A stretch of DNA of 64,000 nt from Ciona savignyi (Eukaryota > Chordata > Ascidiacea > Phlebobranchia > Cionidae), in NCBI GenBank assembly GCA_000149265.1, contig CH003403.1, forward strand, positions 901,146 to 965,145. The letters are read 5' to 3'. The position numbers and the translations under genes were made by a program. The notes below the pieces were generated by a model. It had not been told where the DNA came from. It saw only the letters and a program-made list of their open reading frames with translations, and did not search any database. Of this stretch, positions 51,401 to 62,112 are shown in pieces; position 1 is the stretch's first letter, and each line of letters opens with the position of its first letter.

Positions 51401-52661
51401 TGATGTATAATTCTCAGTTTATATGGATAAATGTTCGACTTACGTTTAGGAAGTTGTCCTAAATGTAGTAATCCACGCTTCGAATAGGAATCTGGATCTC
51501 GTGCTTTAAACACATGCGACTTGGCTAACTCACTGGTTCTTAAATACTTCGCATCGTATGTGCTGGCCTTGGTGGGTTTGAATTTCGTGTTTTCTGACGT
51601 CACAAGATTGATTTCATTAAATTCCGGTTGTATTCTGTAATAAGTTGGAATATGGTAGGATATTCATGTTTAACACTATGTGTGGGGCAACACTAAAATG
51701 AGGGAAAGTGGGAAGGAGGGAAACTGCTCACTAAAACTATGGACTATTTTAAACCCTGCCCTAAACACCAATCTCAACCCCAGATTTAACCCTAACTCTT
51801 ACACCATGTTTAAAACTAACTCCAATGCCCTAATCTTCATTTTAGTGTACAGTTTTCCTCCTTCCCGCTTTCCCTCCTTTTAGTTTTCCCGCTATGTGTG
51901 GGATTAATAACACGGAAACTAGTTTTCACATTGGCAGTTGTCATGTTATCTCATAAAAATGACGATTAAAGAGGTGATTGCCGTGTATAAAAATGATTAA
52001 GACGTTTGGTTTTAGTTTGACCCATTAAACCATTGCAGGCAATGCCAGCTAAGCGCCTTGGCCTATGACACAGTCGCATAGCCATTGACTGACGCAACCT
52101 ATTTTGACTGTTTAGTTTAGTTTGTTCATTTTTTGCCCCAGTATTAAATAATTGAAAAGCACGAAACAGGAACAGGAAAAGACGGAAAAACAAACAGGTT
52201 CTACAATCTAGGCCAAAGCGCTTTAGTTGAGCTAACCAGTTGGCAATAAATAAACTTGAAACTAATGAAATAAAACCCTATTTAACCACCTCTCTTTATA
52301 TCCATTGTCGACAAACTCGTCTTTTATGTAACAACTGGTACTATATGTACAATTGTACTTCACAATTTAATTGTTAATCAACAATACTGTTTTTAAATCA
52401 AAACACAGTCGCCATTCTTAATCAGAACTAAATTAAATTTTGCCATATATAGCCTACCAATACAATTATATTGTATACACAATGTTTAAATCTAAGTTAG
52501 GTTATATTTAAAATATTCCGCGGCTGTCCTTTGAAATGACTAATTAGTTAGAATATATTTTTTCGACTTTAACTGCTAGCCTAGTATTTACATAATACTT
52601 ACGCGTTAGGGTTAATTACATAACCGTAATTGCCAAATGGAGTGTTTAACAGTTTCACCAT
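48456..52661 (-). CDS. Unrecognised five-exon protein, head to head with the gene at 53532
   Basis: Exons 5' to 3': 52603-52661 (ATG, MVKLLNTPFGNYGYVINPN, donor GTAAGT), 51444-51634, 51029-51181, 50505-50689, 48456-48875 (stop). All phases match and 1008 nt gives 335 residues. There is no signal peptide or membrane segment. Content: an extended Tyr/Lys-rich N-terminus (KASTYDAKYLRTSELAKS), a Gly-rich patch (HGGPSMRGTYGFAKSYANAR), a short helical stretch (ETQRLQDALTSSIDAQKKQ) and a basic block RSRHNKRYECRLASLYLPK near residue 230. Short Tyr/Arg/Pro motifs spread through an otherwise disordered chain resemble axonemal microtubule-inner proteins, but that is only an impression. Introns hold a TACGTCA minisatellite and a MITE. 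Family not recognised. Confidence 0.72.
49447..49575. repeat. 12-bp minisatellite rich in TACGTCA
   Basis: About ten copies of a unit close to CATCATACGTCA, alternating with CATACGTTTT variants. TACGTCA (TGACGTA on the other strand) is close to a CREB/ATF site. It lies in the last intron of the gene at 48456-52661. Confidence 0.9.
51684..51893. mobile_element. MITE family D, best-preserved copy
   Basis: GGGCAACACTAAAATGAGGG and AAAGTGGGAAGGAGGG at the left mirror CCTCCTTCCCGCTTTCCC and CTCCTTTTAGTTTTCCC at the right: an inverted repeat of about 40 bp. The core has the CCCTAACTC-rich sequence. In intron 1 of the gene at 48456-52661. Confidence 0.9.
52106..52260 (+). repeat. Family B repeat, shortened
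   Basis: CTGTTTAGTTTAGTTTGTTC, TTTTTTGCCCCAGTATTAAA and GGAACAGGAAAAGACGG. A further end fragment of the family is at about 49750-49790. Confidence 0.82.
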
Positions 52662-53531
52662 TTTCTTTCACACACCAGCACAGCCTACAGTCGCTTACAC
52701 GTGTTTAAATGAAAGAATCATAATTCCACAATGTTCTTAACCGAGCCAAGGGCATAAGGGATATAACCTTTGACCTGATCGCGCGTATGAAATATCTTGT
52801 ATGACATTTAATTTTAACTCCATTCAAGTCGAGTATTGGATGTTTCGCGAGTATAATATGATTGGTTTCATGCTGAGATGATTATAGATGATTCTGGGTT
52901 TTGAATTACATCAAATCGATTGGGTTCTTTACAAATTAATTTCGAGAAAATTCATGGATCAATCGATATATAAAAAGCTCAACAATAAATTTGAATTATT
53001 GTGACATGTTAATAGAACGACGTTGTGAACAAATAAATGTTGTCGACGTGGGTAACTTATTGAGATCTTTATGGTTTTGACGCATTTGTATTGCAGTTGC
53101 GTCGTATCTTAACAAAGCATTGCCCAATTAAAGTCTATATTTGACATCTCTTTATAGCTTCCAGCCCCGAGAAATGTACATTTGCTTTCCCAACATAACT
53201 TCGTTCGGCCTCCTTGGTTGTAAAAGTATCAGCTTTCACCGACAAGCCTTGTAAAACTGAATCCAAAACACTTACCCAAGGAAAATTATACATCCAGACA
53301 ATGGACCGAGTTGTACCTGTACCAGGTGAAACAATGGACGCTTCTCGACCAAAGGGTTTAAACAATTGAAGAGATATTAGATCTGCTTTGTCAACATGTT
53401 CTTTCTGCTTATTAAATACAACTTCCTAGATAAAGGGCACGACACCAGTCCCGTAGTATACGCTTTATAAGCAAGGCAGGAATATAAGGCGACACAGCAC
53501 AAGCAGTCTGGCATAAACGAACTTCAGCAAT
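52662..53531. promoter_or_regulatory. Shared divergent promoter region
   Basis: 870 bases separate the start codons of two oppositely transcribed spliced genes. A TTTATAAG (TATA-like) occurs at 53463-53470, about 65 bases before the ATG of the right-hand gene. No repeat interrupts this interval, unusual for the window, which fits a conserved two-way promoter. Confidence 0.5.
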
Positions 53532-55547
53532 ATGAATGCAGTTGAGAGGGTTTATAACTCAAGGGTGAGGACGAGTTCATTGGATTCGCCGCGTCAATTG
53601 TCCTCCCCGGCCCGCCATCCACATCTGACCTGTTACTCGCCGCTCAAAGTCCGGGATTCGATCCCTGATCTGCACCCGCTGCCTCCTATATCGATACAAA
53701 GGAACCGGGAGAGGGAATATGTCTTGGATGCAATCAAGTCGGATGTTGTGAGTATTAATTTAAAGAACAATACCCTTTAAAAGCTTCGTATATTGTGTAA
53801 CATTAGATATGCGATTTATTATTAAAGGGCTTGGGGTTTACAAGCATAACTGTTTGTTTAAAAATGTGATTGTCAAATACTTTAGCCACGCTGATGGAAA
53901 AACGCACCGAGCACGTTACAACACGGGCAATGTCATATCACCTATCTATGGTGCCCACATTAACCCTATTGGTTTAGGAAATCTTTATAACATGTCTTGT
54001 CGTATATGACCCAACTTTTGGTATCCAAGTACCGTCCTTGAGCCCACCGTCGAATTATCGGGACTAATGGAGTGTGTTGTGTATGATTAAGATATATCTT
54101 TATGTTCAGTTTAGTATTTTTGCTAAAAAATGACGCAATAACCTATCAAATATAATATGTTTTCTTTCTGGTTTAACACAGAAAGGCAGCATAATTAGAA
54201 TTTCCGATAGTTTGCTGCTCGCTGCATTTTGTGATATGTGAGAGACTTAGTTGTTTCACTTTGCTGTTACATTTAGTTCTATCATCATTAATTAGTAATC
54301 GGGACGTTAGCAAAAATGTAATGGGATTGATGCCAGCCCCTATCAGTTGTATCTTTAGGCCAGTCGGGCGATGCCTGAATTCAAATGATTTAACCAGTTA
54401 TGTAAAAACTGTAGCAATATATTTATATTATTCAACACTAAACATTCGATGGGAACAACGTAATCGAATATTATACGGGTTAAACCACCCCTGCGATATC
54501 CCACTCTCCAAACAACATGACTATCATATTCGTGGTCAATGAAGTTATGCATTCTGGGAGCAATAGAATGGGACCTACTCAGACCCAATAATCAACTCGA
54601 GTATAGGATAGGATATTCATCTTTATCCCCGCGAATGGGATAACCAAATGGGTTATCACACGGGCAATCGTCAGAACACCTCGCGCCCATCGTCGGGTTA
54701 CCGGAGCTATTGCAGTGTGTTGTATATGATAGACACGTTTCATTAATTTGGTAGAACTCATTAATCCGCTGGGTTCAGGCAATGTCCGTATTATCTTAAA
54801 CAAACAATGAATTCTTCGTTTCAGTTCTTCAACAGCCCATACCACCGTCCAAGACGGACATCCATCATCAGACCTTACAACGCTATGAACGACAGACATT
54901 CCGCTGGTTATTTCAGGTCCCCGGTTGTGAAAGAAACTGTTACTCGAACTTTATCGGCCCAGGTAATCTTCAACACATCACACCACTTTAGCCGAAGTCC
55001 GTTGTTTTGCCCAAGTACCTGTCACTTTTCTCTGCCATTGTCGTAATCTAAAAAACGCAATTTAAAATCAACATTTTGATTTTGTATATATACTTTTTCC
55101 ATTGGTCCCAGTTTCGAACCCATGATGGGCTCTTTGCTAAGACCGTTTTTTCGGTATATGTATCGTTCTCGTTAACCATTCGGCCACACGACCGTACTTT
55201 CTGGTCCCATATTTTTTTGCACACAGCCCCAACGAACCGTCCTTCCTCCTGAGAAACGAGGTCTGCACCGCATGTCCGCTAGACGGCGCTCGATCCCCAC
55301 TCCACCCGCTTCAAGGCTTCAGGAGCAGGAACGAAATTTTGTCCTCGACAACGTTAAAACGGAGCGACTTCGCAACAAGCAGAACCCAATCATACCGGAG
55401 TACAACGCGGTGGTTGACCCGTACACGCGGAGATACTTTAGACACAAACTAGTACAGAACGTTCTTCGGAAGACAACATACACTCCGCATAGACTCTACC
55501 CGACCATCACATTTTATGCGCCAACTAAAAACGACATGGTTGTTTGA
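53532..55547 (+). CDS. Unrecognised protein with two tandem copies of a novel-looking repeat, three exons
   Basis: Exons: 53532-53747, 54825-54962, 55227-55547 (stop). All introns are phase 0; 675 nt gives 224 residues. It is basic and Pro/Arg/Tyr-rich with no signal or membrane segment. Two copies of one unit are visible. Copy 1 (exons 1-2): REREYVLDAIKSD, then RPYNAMNDRHSAGYFRSPVV. Copy 2 (exon 3): QERNFVLDNVKTE, then EYNAVVDPYTRRYFRHKLV. The shared pattern is ER-[YF]-VLD-x-[IV]-K-[ST]-[DE] followed by YNA-x2-D-x4-YFR-x3-V. Copy 1 is split by an intron and copy 2 is not. AATAAA follows at 55554. Short Tyr/Arg motif proteins of this kind are common in cilia and sperm axonemes; that link is a guess. 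Family not recognised. Confidence 0.78.
53895..54085 (-). repeat. SINE family A, very old fragment
   Basis: ACACGGGCAATGTCATATCACC, GAGCCCACCGTCGAATTATC and GGAGTGTGTTGTGTATGATT remain recognisable. In intron 1 of the gene at 53532. Confidence 0.6.
54603..54795 (-). repeat. SINE family A copy
   Basis: TATAGGATAGGATATTCATC through GGTAGAACTCATTAATCCGC and GGCAATGTCCGT. It ends 30 bases before exon 2 of the gene at 53532. Confidence 0.92.
55110..55200 (-). repeat. Family C tRNA-like element
   Basis: CAGTTTCGAACCCATGATGGG at one end and CGTTAACCATTCGGCCACAC then GACCGTAC at the other. It ends just before the acceptor of exon 3 (55227). Confidence 0.8.
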
Positions 55548-55553
55548 GAACAG

Positions 55554-55559
55554 AATAAA
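55554..55559 (+). terminator. Polyadenylation signal AATAAA
   Basis: A canonical AATAAA seven bases after the stop codon of the gene at 53532-55547. Confidence 0.6.
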
Positions 55560-55614
55560 AAAGTTCATATTTTCCAACACAATCAGTGTGAATCAAAATG
55601 GGGATATTAATTAC

Positions 55615-55720
55615 ATGGGGAAGTTTTGAACCCATGATGTGCTCTTCACTAAAAATATTTATTTATAGAAATCCATAAATAAATTAATCGCGTTAACCAT
55701 TCAGCCCAAACAATCGTCCT
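55615..55720 (-). repeat. Family C tRNA-like element
   Basis: GAAGTTTTGAACCCATGATG at one end and AATCGCGTTAACCATTCAGCC at the other. Confidence 0.75.
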
Positions 55721-55724
55721 ATTG

Positions 55725-58700
55725 TTCTATTGAACTTAACTGTTGCCAATCAATCGGCATAATCTATAAAAGTAAGCAAATGTACATGGCATTTGTGTTA
55801 ATTTCTTAAATATATCAGAATTAGAAGGTATTTTCATTATTCATTCGTAGTATTGGCAAATGGAATGTAGTCACAGCCAGCCGATCCGTCCAAAATATAC
55901 CACATCAAACTGTGTTACGGATTTATAAGCGCTCGAAGCAGACTGTGCTGCTAAAGCAGTAACATGTGTTACATTTAGCAATTTTAGACAATTTGTAACA
56001 TAGATTTACTCCCGAAAAAAACAGTTTGACTTGACCAAGAAAGTTCGGATTTTAAATGTCCGCAAAATTAGCACATGAGAATTCATATGGTCGTCCTGGC
56101 GTTTATTACCCGTGTATATAGCAATTTTGATACCATATTCGCAAGAAATGCATTTCAGTTAATCCAACCCGGCTGAGTTCATGTTATTATCTCCTCATGA
56201 CATCTTGACACTTAAAGCAGTTATTTACCATCCGCCACCTGGAAAGGAAAACCAGTGGCAGGTGGTTGGTTAGATATATGCTTAGACTAGAATATTGACG
56301 AAAGTTGGTTGAAACAAATGGATTTATGGGTTGAACAAAACCGTAGCACGGTTTCTATCTTATGCAACTTCTTAAATCGGCAAATAGCAGTTGCCCTCAT
56401 TCAGGAATAAGCATAAAACAAGTATCATGTTACAAATTGTTGAAACGATTGTGTAAAATATAACTACTTCTTTAATAAGTAGCAACGACTTTGTTATAAA
56501 TCCCAGAAGATTTGTAATGACTCACAAATCTAGTACTTCCCCTAATTGTGCTATTAATAACTCATCGGCAAGAGCTTAACATAAGGACTCATTACAAACA
56601 AAATTTGCTAAGAAAAAAAAAATGTTTTGAAGATAAGCCTGCTTTGTTTAATATTACAAATTACAACAAGGATTCATTTCATACTCAAATGTATTTCACT
56701 GCATTTTTCAAAAACAGAAAACAATGTAATGTATTATTCAGTATATCCATGAGACCTTTATAAATACACTGCAAATTTGGACGTGTGATTATACAACTCC
56801 AATCAATAAAAGGGAAAATGAATTATTTTCTTAATCTTATTTGTTCTCTCCGCCAAAAAATAACAACAAAAACTACACTGCAATTTGTACAATAAATGAA
56901 ATAATTCAAAACATTGAAGTAATGTGCATTGGGAACAGAGTAAAAATGAAACAAGTACGTCATAAATGATTTGAAGTTTGCTTAGTACATTGAAGATTTG
57001 GTATCGACATAACAATACATAGTACGAACAGGGGATAATATAAACTTTGAGAAACTAGAGTTCGGCATTTAAGCAAGGGAACCTGATAGCGCGCAGTATC
57101 TACGTTGTTGGAAAAGTGACAAGACGTCACTTCCGGGATAGCTAGCAATAGTTGCAGTCTTGTGGAAAGTGTTTTATAAACAGTAAAAGTGCGTTCGGCG
57201 GTTCTATTATCGTTGCGTTAACTCACAAGGTTCTACAGCGTGGATAAACGACCGTTGTGTTTATTCTGTGTTAACTCACAATCGCGTCAATCGATTATAG
57301 ATGGAGGCTCTAACAACGCCGCGAACCTATACACGGGCAAGCACGTGACAGCGGGTTTGAAATTACGACGGCCAATAGTGAAATAAAGGTGTTTAAATCG
57401 AACGTTCGATTATTGTCCGAGCATAGACGGCAATCGATTATCAGCCAGGAAACGCGACGAATCTTTTAAATCGCTCAGTTGACGCTGATTGAAGTAAAAG
57501 CGCTCGCTCGGTTGCTCTAACAAGTCCAATTAAAACCTGGCCAAAGTCCCAACCTCGGATAAGGTTGTAAATTATTTAACCAAGTGATCATAACAGGGGA
57601 AATCCCTTGTGGCAGGAAGAGAATAAAACGTTAAAGCAAAGTACAAAAATGAACAACATACAATTGTGTAATTACCAAATAAAAAGAGGCTGCTGTAACA
57701 TGGGCAGTATAAAACAACACAAATCCATGCATAATCAATACTGCATGGTAGAATGGATTCCCTTTAGTATAAGAAATAATGGATTTTATCTTAGCATGGT
57801 GGCTAGTTATCAAAACGCTCCATATTCATGTAGAGGAATCAATTGAAAATGATAAATTGAAAGGAAATCCTGCTCAATGACAGTTTGAAGTCGTTCAATC
57901 ATGCAAAGAATGGATCTTTCGGTTAAAGCAAAAGAAGATTTAGTATAGAATTGGTAGATACTGCAAGTGGATGCATACTCAAGCTTTCCCTGGGAATTGG
58001 TAAGGGGGGACAAAGATTTCACATGTTTCATTTTAAAGAAGGAATGAAATAAAAATGATTAAGTTCTAAATGAAAAATCACAGCAAAACACAGATGAAGA
58101 GACACAGCAATGATAGATGTCAAACATACACAATAAATCACGATATCCTGTGACAATGATGAATCATTTTATAACGTGGAGCTGATTACAGAGACTTAGA
58201 ATGGGTTTCGGACAAAATAGCTACAGTACCTATTTTAAAATCATCTAAGAAAATGTTAAAATATTGCACCGTAACAGGAACATGGGCAAAACACAAGATC
58301 ACAGGACAGAACTGAATAAATACAAAAACAACATTAAAGCTTTTTACTATTCTAAATATATCCGGTGTGTGGTGTCTCTATGCAATGCGCCGTGCATAAC
58401 TTATTGCACATTCCCAAAGCATAATTAATTAATGCACCGCGCCGAAATAGTGGGAAGGCAGGTGTGACCACAGCTTGGCTTTCTCATGTAGGTAAAGCTC
58501 ATTTAAATTGGAAACATTAGATTTTATGGCCATGGCACAATACAGGAAATCAAAAACATATTAATCCTGCAATTGTTATTCAGCATAATATCTTTCCTAA
58601 TAAATCCCAAAGAGATTTATGCACCACATTTTTAGTATTTTCATACAAAACCAACTGTTAGGTTGATGGGAGTGCACCTTCATCTTTAATATACAATTAT

Positions 58701-58833
58701 AAACATTGATCCAAGACCAATTTTTCATAACTTTCGTACTGGTGGATAAACACCAATTCACCACACTGCCACATGAATAATATCATTATGTTCCATACTT
58801 CGCTACCATGTTCATACTTCACTTACATTCGTG
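55725..58833. other. Intergenic between convergent genes
   Basis: AT-rich unique DNA. It probably includes the long 3' UTR of the minus-strand gene at 58834. Short ORFs (for example 57607-57846 and 56548-56763) lack domains. The stretch 57100-57540 is more GC-rich and contains two TTAACTCACAA blocks, but I see no ORF or known repeat there. Confidence 0.45.
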
Positions 58834-60087
58834 CTATGATGATGTTTGTTTCCTTTTCGACTGCTTCTTTTCATATTTCTCCCTCAGTTTCACGCTGACG
58901 GCGCTAAAATTGCTCGCACTTTTTTCCATCTCTTCAGTCGCCTGCGCGGTCTCGCTTATTTTATCCGATCGTTCCAACATTCCGCGCTTGAGCTTCTGCA
59001 GCGCGTTCAAAGACTCCGCCTTGTCCTGTGCGTCCTGCGTCCGACCTTCCTCTACCGACTCCAATGAGCTCCCACCCTGGCTCTTCTTACTGGTGTGGAA
59101 AATGGTTTTCCGTGTCCGTTTGCTGCCCCCCGGACTTATCCCACCGCTGTCCTCCGCGAATATGTCATCGCTTTCTTCTTTCTCGTCAAAACTTGGAATT
59201 CCTTTCCTTGCGCTCGATTTTACATCCCCTCTTCGAATTGTGCTTTTAAACGACGAAGTAGATGACGCAAAACTAGATTGGCTTCCATTCCCGCTGCTAC
59301 TAACACTGCTTAGCGATCGGTGGGTGTCACACAGTTCGGGTGGTTTCACATTTTCTTCTGTTGGTTCATGTAGTTCCATCAACACGTTTGTGGTCCCACT
59401 TTCATATTCCAGTGATATTGTTTGAATATCCAATATATATTCACCAAGCAGCATATCATGGTGATGCTTCAACACATAATACAGTCGAAATCGGACAGAG
59501 CATGTTTTGAAATCACTAAGACTTAGAGTGTGAACACATTCATTCATAAATTTCATGGCCCCAGTTATACTTTCATGGACTTCATACTTTTTACTGTGAC
59601 CTCTCGTTTCGGATGGGATAAGTTTGGTTCGAAGCTGAATCACAGGTTTCTCTTCCCGCACCACTGACCCAGTAGATTGCTCCTTCGCACAAAGTTTTGC
59701 TTCAATAACCTCCATCACATTGGAAGCATCGAGTGCGAATATCTTCACTTGGTTACTTCGTGCCATAATTTTCACACTGGCTTTCAAAACAACGGCTGAC
59801 GATTCAGTAATGTCATCAGGTAGTTTCCCATCCGCACTCTTCCCCTTAGAAGCGAGGACATTGTATTTTTTTAAGACGCCAACCGCGCGATGGAGTTTTT
59901 CACCTTTTTGTTCTCTGTCACCCCCACCCACTTGTTCAGGGGGGCTGGTGATCGGTTCCACTTCAGTAGGTGTGATACCGGTGTCGCTTTGTTCTTCTTC
60001 ATCCTCGGTTATCAAGCGTCGCTCCTCGGGCTGATGGATCTCTTGTTCACCAACATAACAAGTGAAACAACAACACGTGATTTTCAT
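58834..60087 (-). CDS. C2-like domain protein with C-terminal R-SNARE-like motif
   Basis: The open frame extends to 60165, but a good acceptor (TTGCTTTTTACAG) places the exon start at 60123, so I take the first ATG after it (60087; 417 residues). The N-terminus is MKITCCCFTCYVGEQE, a Cys cluster suited to palmitoylation, then an acidic linker. Residues about 112-242 look like a C2 beta-sandwich (VKIFALDASNVMEVIEAKL to VRFRLYYVLKHHHDMLLGEY and VLMEL) without clear calcium-binding aspartates. A Ser-rich linker follows. The last 60 residues (ALQKLKRGMLERSDKIS, EEMEKSASNFSAVSVKLREKY) align well with the synaptobrevin heptads, Arg in MLER at the zero-layer place. There is no membrane anchor, as in tomosyn and amisyn, soluble R-SNARE-type regulators of syntaxin. 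A vesicle-fusion regulator is inferred. If the 5' exon is coding, the start moves upstream. Confidence 0.78.
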   Translation of the reverse strand: MKITCCCFTCYVGEQEIHQPEERRLITEDEEEQSDTGITPTEVEPITSPPEQVGGGDREQKGEKLHRAVGVLKKYNVLASKGKSADGKLPDDITESSAVVLKASVKIMARSNQVKIFALDASNVMEVIEAKLCAKEQSTGSVVREEKPVIQLRTKLIPSETRGHSKKYEVHESITGAMKFMNECVHTLSLSDFKTCSVRFRLYYVLKHHHDMLLGEYILDIQTISLEYESGTTNVLMELHEPTEENVKPPELCDTHRSLSSVSSSGNGSQSSFASSTSSFKSTIRRGDVKSSARKGIPSFDEKEESDDIFAEDSGGISPGGSKRTRKTIFHTSKKSQGGSSLESVEEGRTQDAQDKAESLNALQKLKRGMLERSDKISETAQATEEMEKSASNFSAVSVKLREKYEKKQSKRKQTSS

Positions 60088-60220
60088 ATTCACATGCTTT
60101 CCTAATACAGTCCAACCTTTCAACTGTAAAAAGCAATTAAATGTACAGGAACAAGTTTTGGTCATAATGACTGATACAGCAAAACAGCATTCATTGTATT
60201 GAGCATTCTTTTCTCGGTAT

Positions 60221-60445
60221 CTCTAAATACTACAGGATAGCTTGTATCGCTTGGATTGCTTACTATACTTCATAATTTTAAAAGCCTTGGAAAAAAACTT
60301 CTCTCACTAAAATAAAGATTAGCCTATACTAATGTTAGGGTTGGGGTTAAGGTTATTTCTGGGGTTGAGATTAATGTTTGGGACAGAGTTAGAATTACTT
60401 TCCATAGCAATCTAAGTGATCCAAGTCATCCTGTAGTATTTAGAG
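60221..60445. mobile_element. MITE with perfect 18-bp terminal inverted repeats
   Basis: CTCTAAATACTACAGGAT at 60221-60238 is the exact reverse complement of 60428-60445. A GGGTTGGGGTTAAGG core lies inside. A partial relative lies at 9740-9895. It inserted just upstream of the C2/R-SNARE gene. Confidence 0.9.
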
Positions 60446-61059
60446 GCACCCTTCTTTTCTAACCAAAACCTTCTCAACTGCCACCCTCGCTAACTTATTA
60501 CAACAAAAAATACCACACCACTAAACAAGTGCAGCTAATATTAATTTAAGACTCAATTAAACAAATTGCAAGTCATTAAATAAAACTACTACACTTTCTC
60601 CTACAATTTGTTTCACATTTTACGCCTTTAAGAAATTCAACCTAACTGCAAAGCTGAATTATCGTATTACGTTTAACACTAGCAAAAAACAAAACCGACG
60701 TTCTAATCAAAACAAACCGACTGAAATATTCCTGCAAATGCCATTTCCGCTTTATCATAAACGTTATATTCTAACGATCAGTCTGTTAAGGTAGAGATAT
60801 TTTCCTGCTTCAAGTGTACAATTGCTACAGAAACAGACTGCCTTCAGCGTACGTATCCTAGCTCCGTTGGTGGTGAAAGTATGACAGTCATGTGTTGGGG
60901 GAATAATTCTACGATGTTTATTCCTAGAGAGTGGTAAACAAGTATGGCGAGGTGGATTAATACAAGCATTCCTAACATTCACCAGTACTGTTGCGAAACA
61001 AGTTATTGTCGTGTTACCTGAGCTAGTCTTAATTAAATTTTGATTGCTTAATATTGTTC

Positions 61060-61250
61060 TTTCACGTTTGGCGGCCGCGTCCGCTATATTAATTAATTTA
61101 TATTATTTTCTTGAATGACGTGTTTTAACCACTGTTTGTTTTGCCGTCTTTTCCCGTTCCCGTGTCGCGATTATACTCGTTTGCCATTTTTAAAAACTAA
61201 GGGGAAAAATGAATAAACTAGGCCTAAACTAAAACTAGTATATTGTAGCC
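61060..61250 (-). repeat. Family B repeat, reverse
   Basis: GGCGGCCGCGTCCGCTATAT, TGTTTTGCCGTCTTTTCCCG and AAAAATGAATAAACTAGGCC, the reverse of 41963-42150. Confidence 0.85.
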
Positions 61251-61394
61251 TACTTTAAACGAAAACCCGTTAACATGTACATTTTTAAACTTATTTGTTT
61301 AACTCGTTAATCTACTAAATTAAAGAAACGATAAAAATAGCGATTTAAATTTTAAAACAACCTCTTACATTTTAACATCCAGACGCTTAGGTTG

Positions 61395-61620
61395 TAGTAA
61401 GTTTTACTGCCAACCGAAAGGAGGCTGGTTCGAAGATAGCTAGTCGGCTGTGTCCTCGGTCAAGGTATTTGGCGGACAACCCCAAATCAATGTTTAATAG
61501 TTAAAGCAAGGCTGTAGAAATGACTTTATCGTATTCAACACACTGCAATAGCTCCGGTAACCTGACTGTAGGCACACGGCAGTAATCCGTCAAATGGACG
61601 ACCGTAGGGTAAACCATATT
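61395..61620 (+). repeat. SINE family A, old copy
   Basis: ACCGAAAGGAGGCTGGTTCG head remnant, TAGCTAGTCGGCTGTGTCC and ACACACTGCAATAGCTCCGG body. Confidence 0.75.
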
Positions 61621-61673
61621 TGAAAAAGTAGAATTCTGGACAATGCATGACTATTTTCATAAGAACATAGGGC

Positions 61674-61696
61674 CTATATATATATATATATATATG
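61674..61696. repeat. (TA)n microsatellite
   Basis: About eleven TA dinucleotides without interruption. Confidence 0.9.
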
Positions 61697-62112
61697 CGCT
61701 ACCACAATGTTAGGGCTGCAAACATTGTACGATACTCATGCTAAATCACCCGCTCGTGCTAACGTTGTACGATCGGCTAAGCCAGTCAATCAACAATGCA
61801 AAGCCACTTAGTAAGTATAATCCAGGCAACAAACGCAACCAGTCAGTAGTCAAGGATTCTATATAAAAATTCACCAGGCTTTTTTTCTCTATGACATTTT
61901 ATATAAATCTATGATTACATGTGCGAAATCGCCTGCTTTTATATAATGTTGGAATGTAGTAATTTTCGCAGCATGTGATCTCTAACCAATTCGGATTCAG
62001 CACAACGGTGACCGTTGAACGGTCAATAGGTCCAAGAAAGTTCCAAAACTCTAGAAAGTTCCAAGTCGTAAATATTATTGATAACGAAAACGCTCTGTTA
62101 CATCATAATTTA

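Noticed and set aside
57100..57540. GC-richer patch with repeated TTAACTCACAA, considered as a small RNA gene or promoter
   Set aside because: No convincing hairpin, ORF or core promoter motif; left as unexplained intergenic sequence.
58808..59425. 205-codon plus-strand ORF with hydrophobic start
   Set aside because: Antisense to the C2/R-SNARE gene; its length follows from the codon bias of the real frame.
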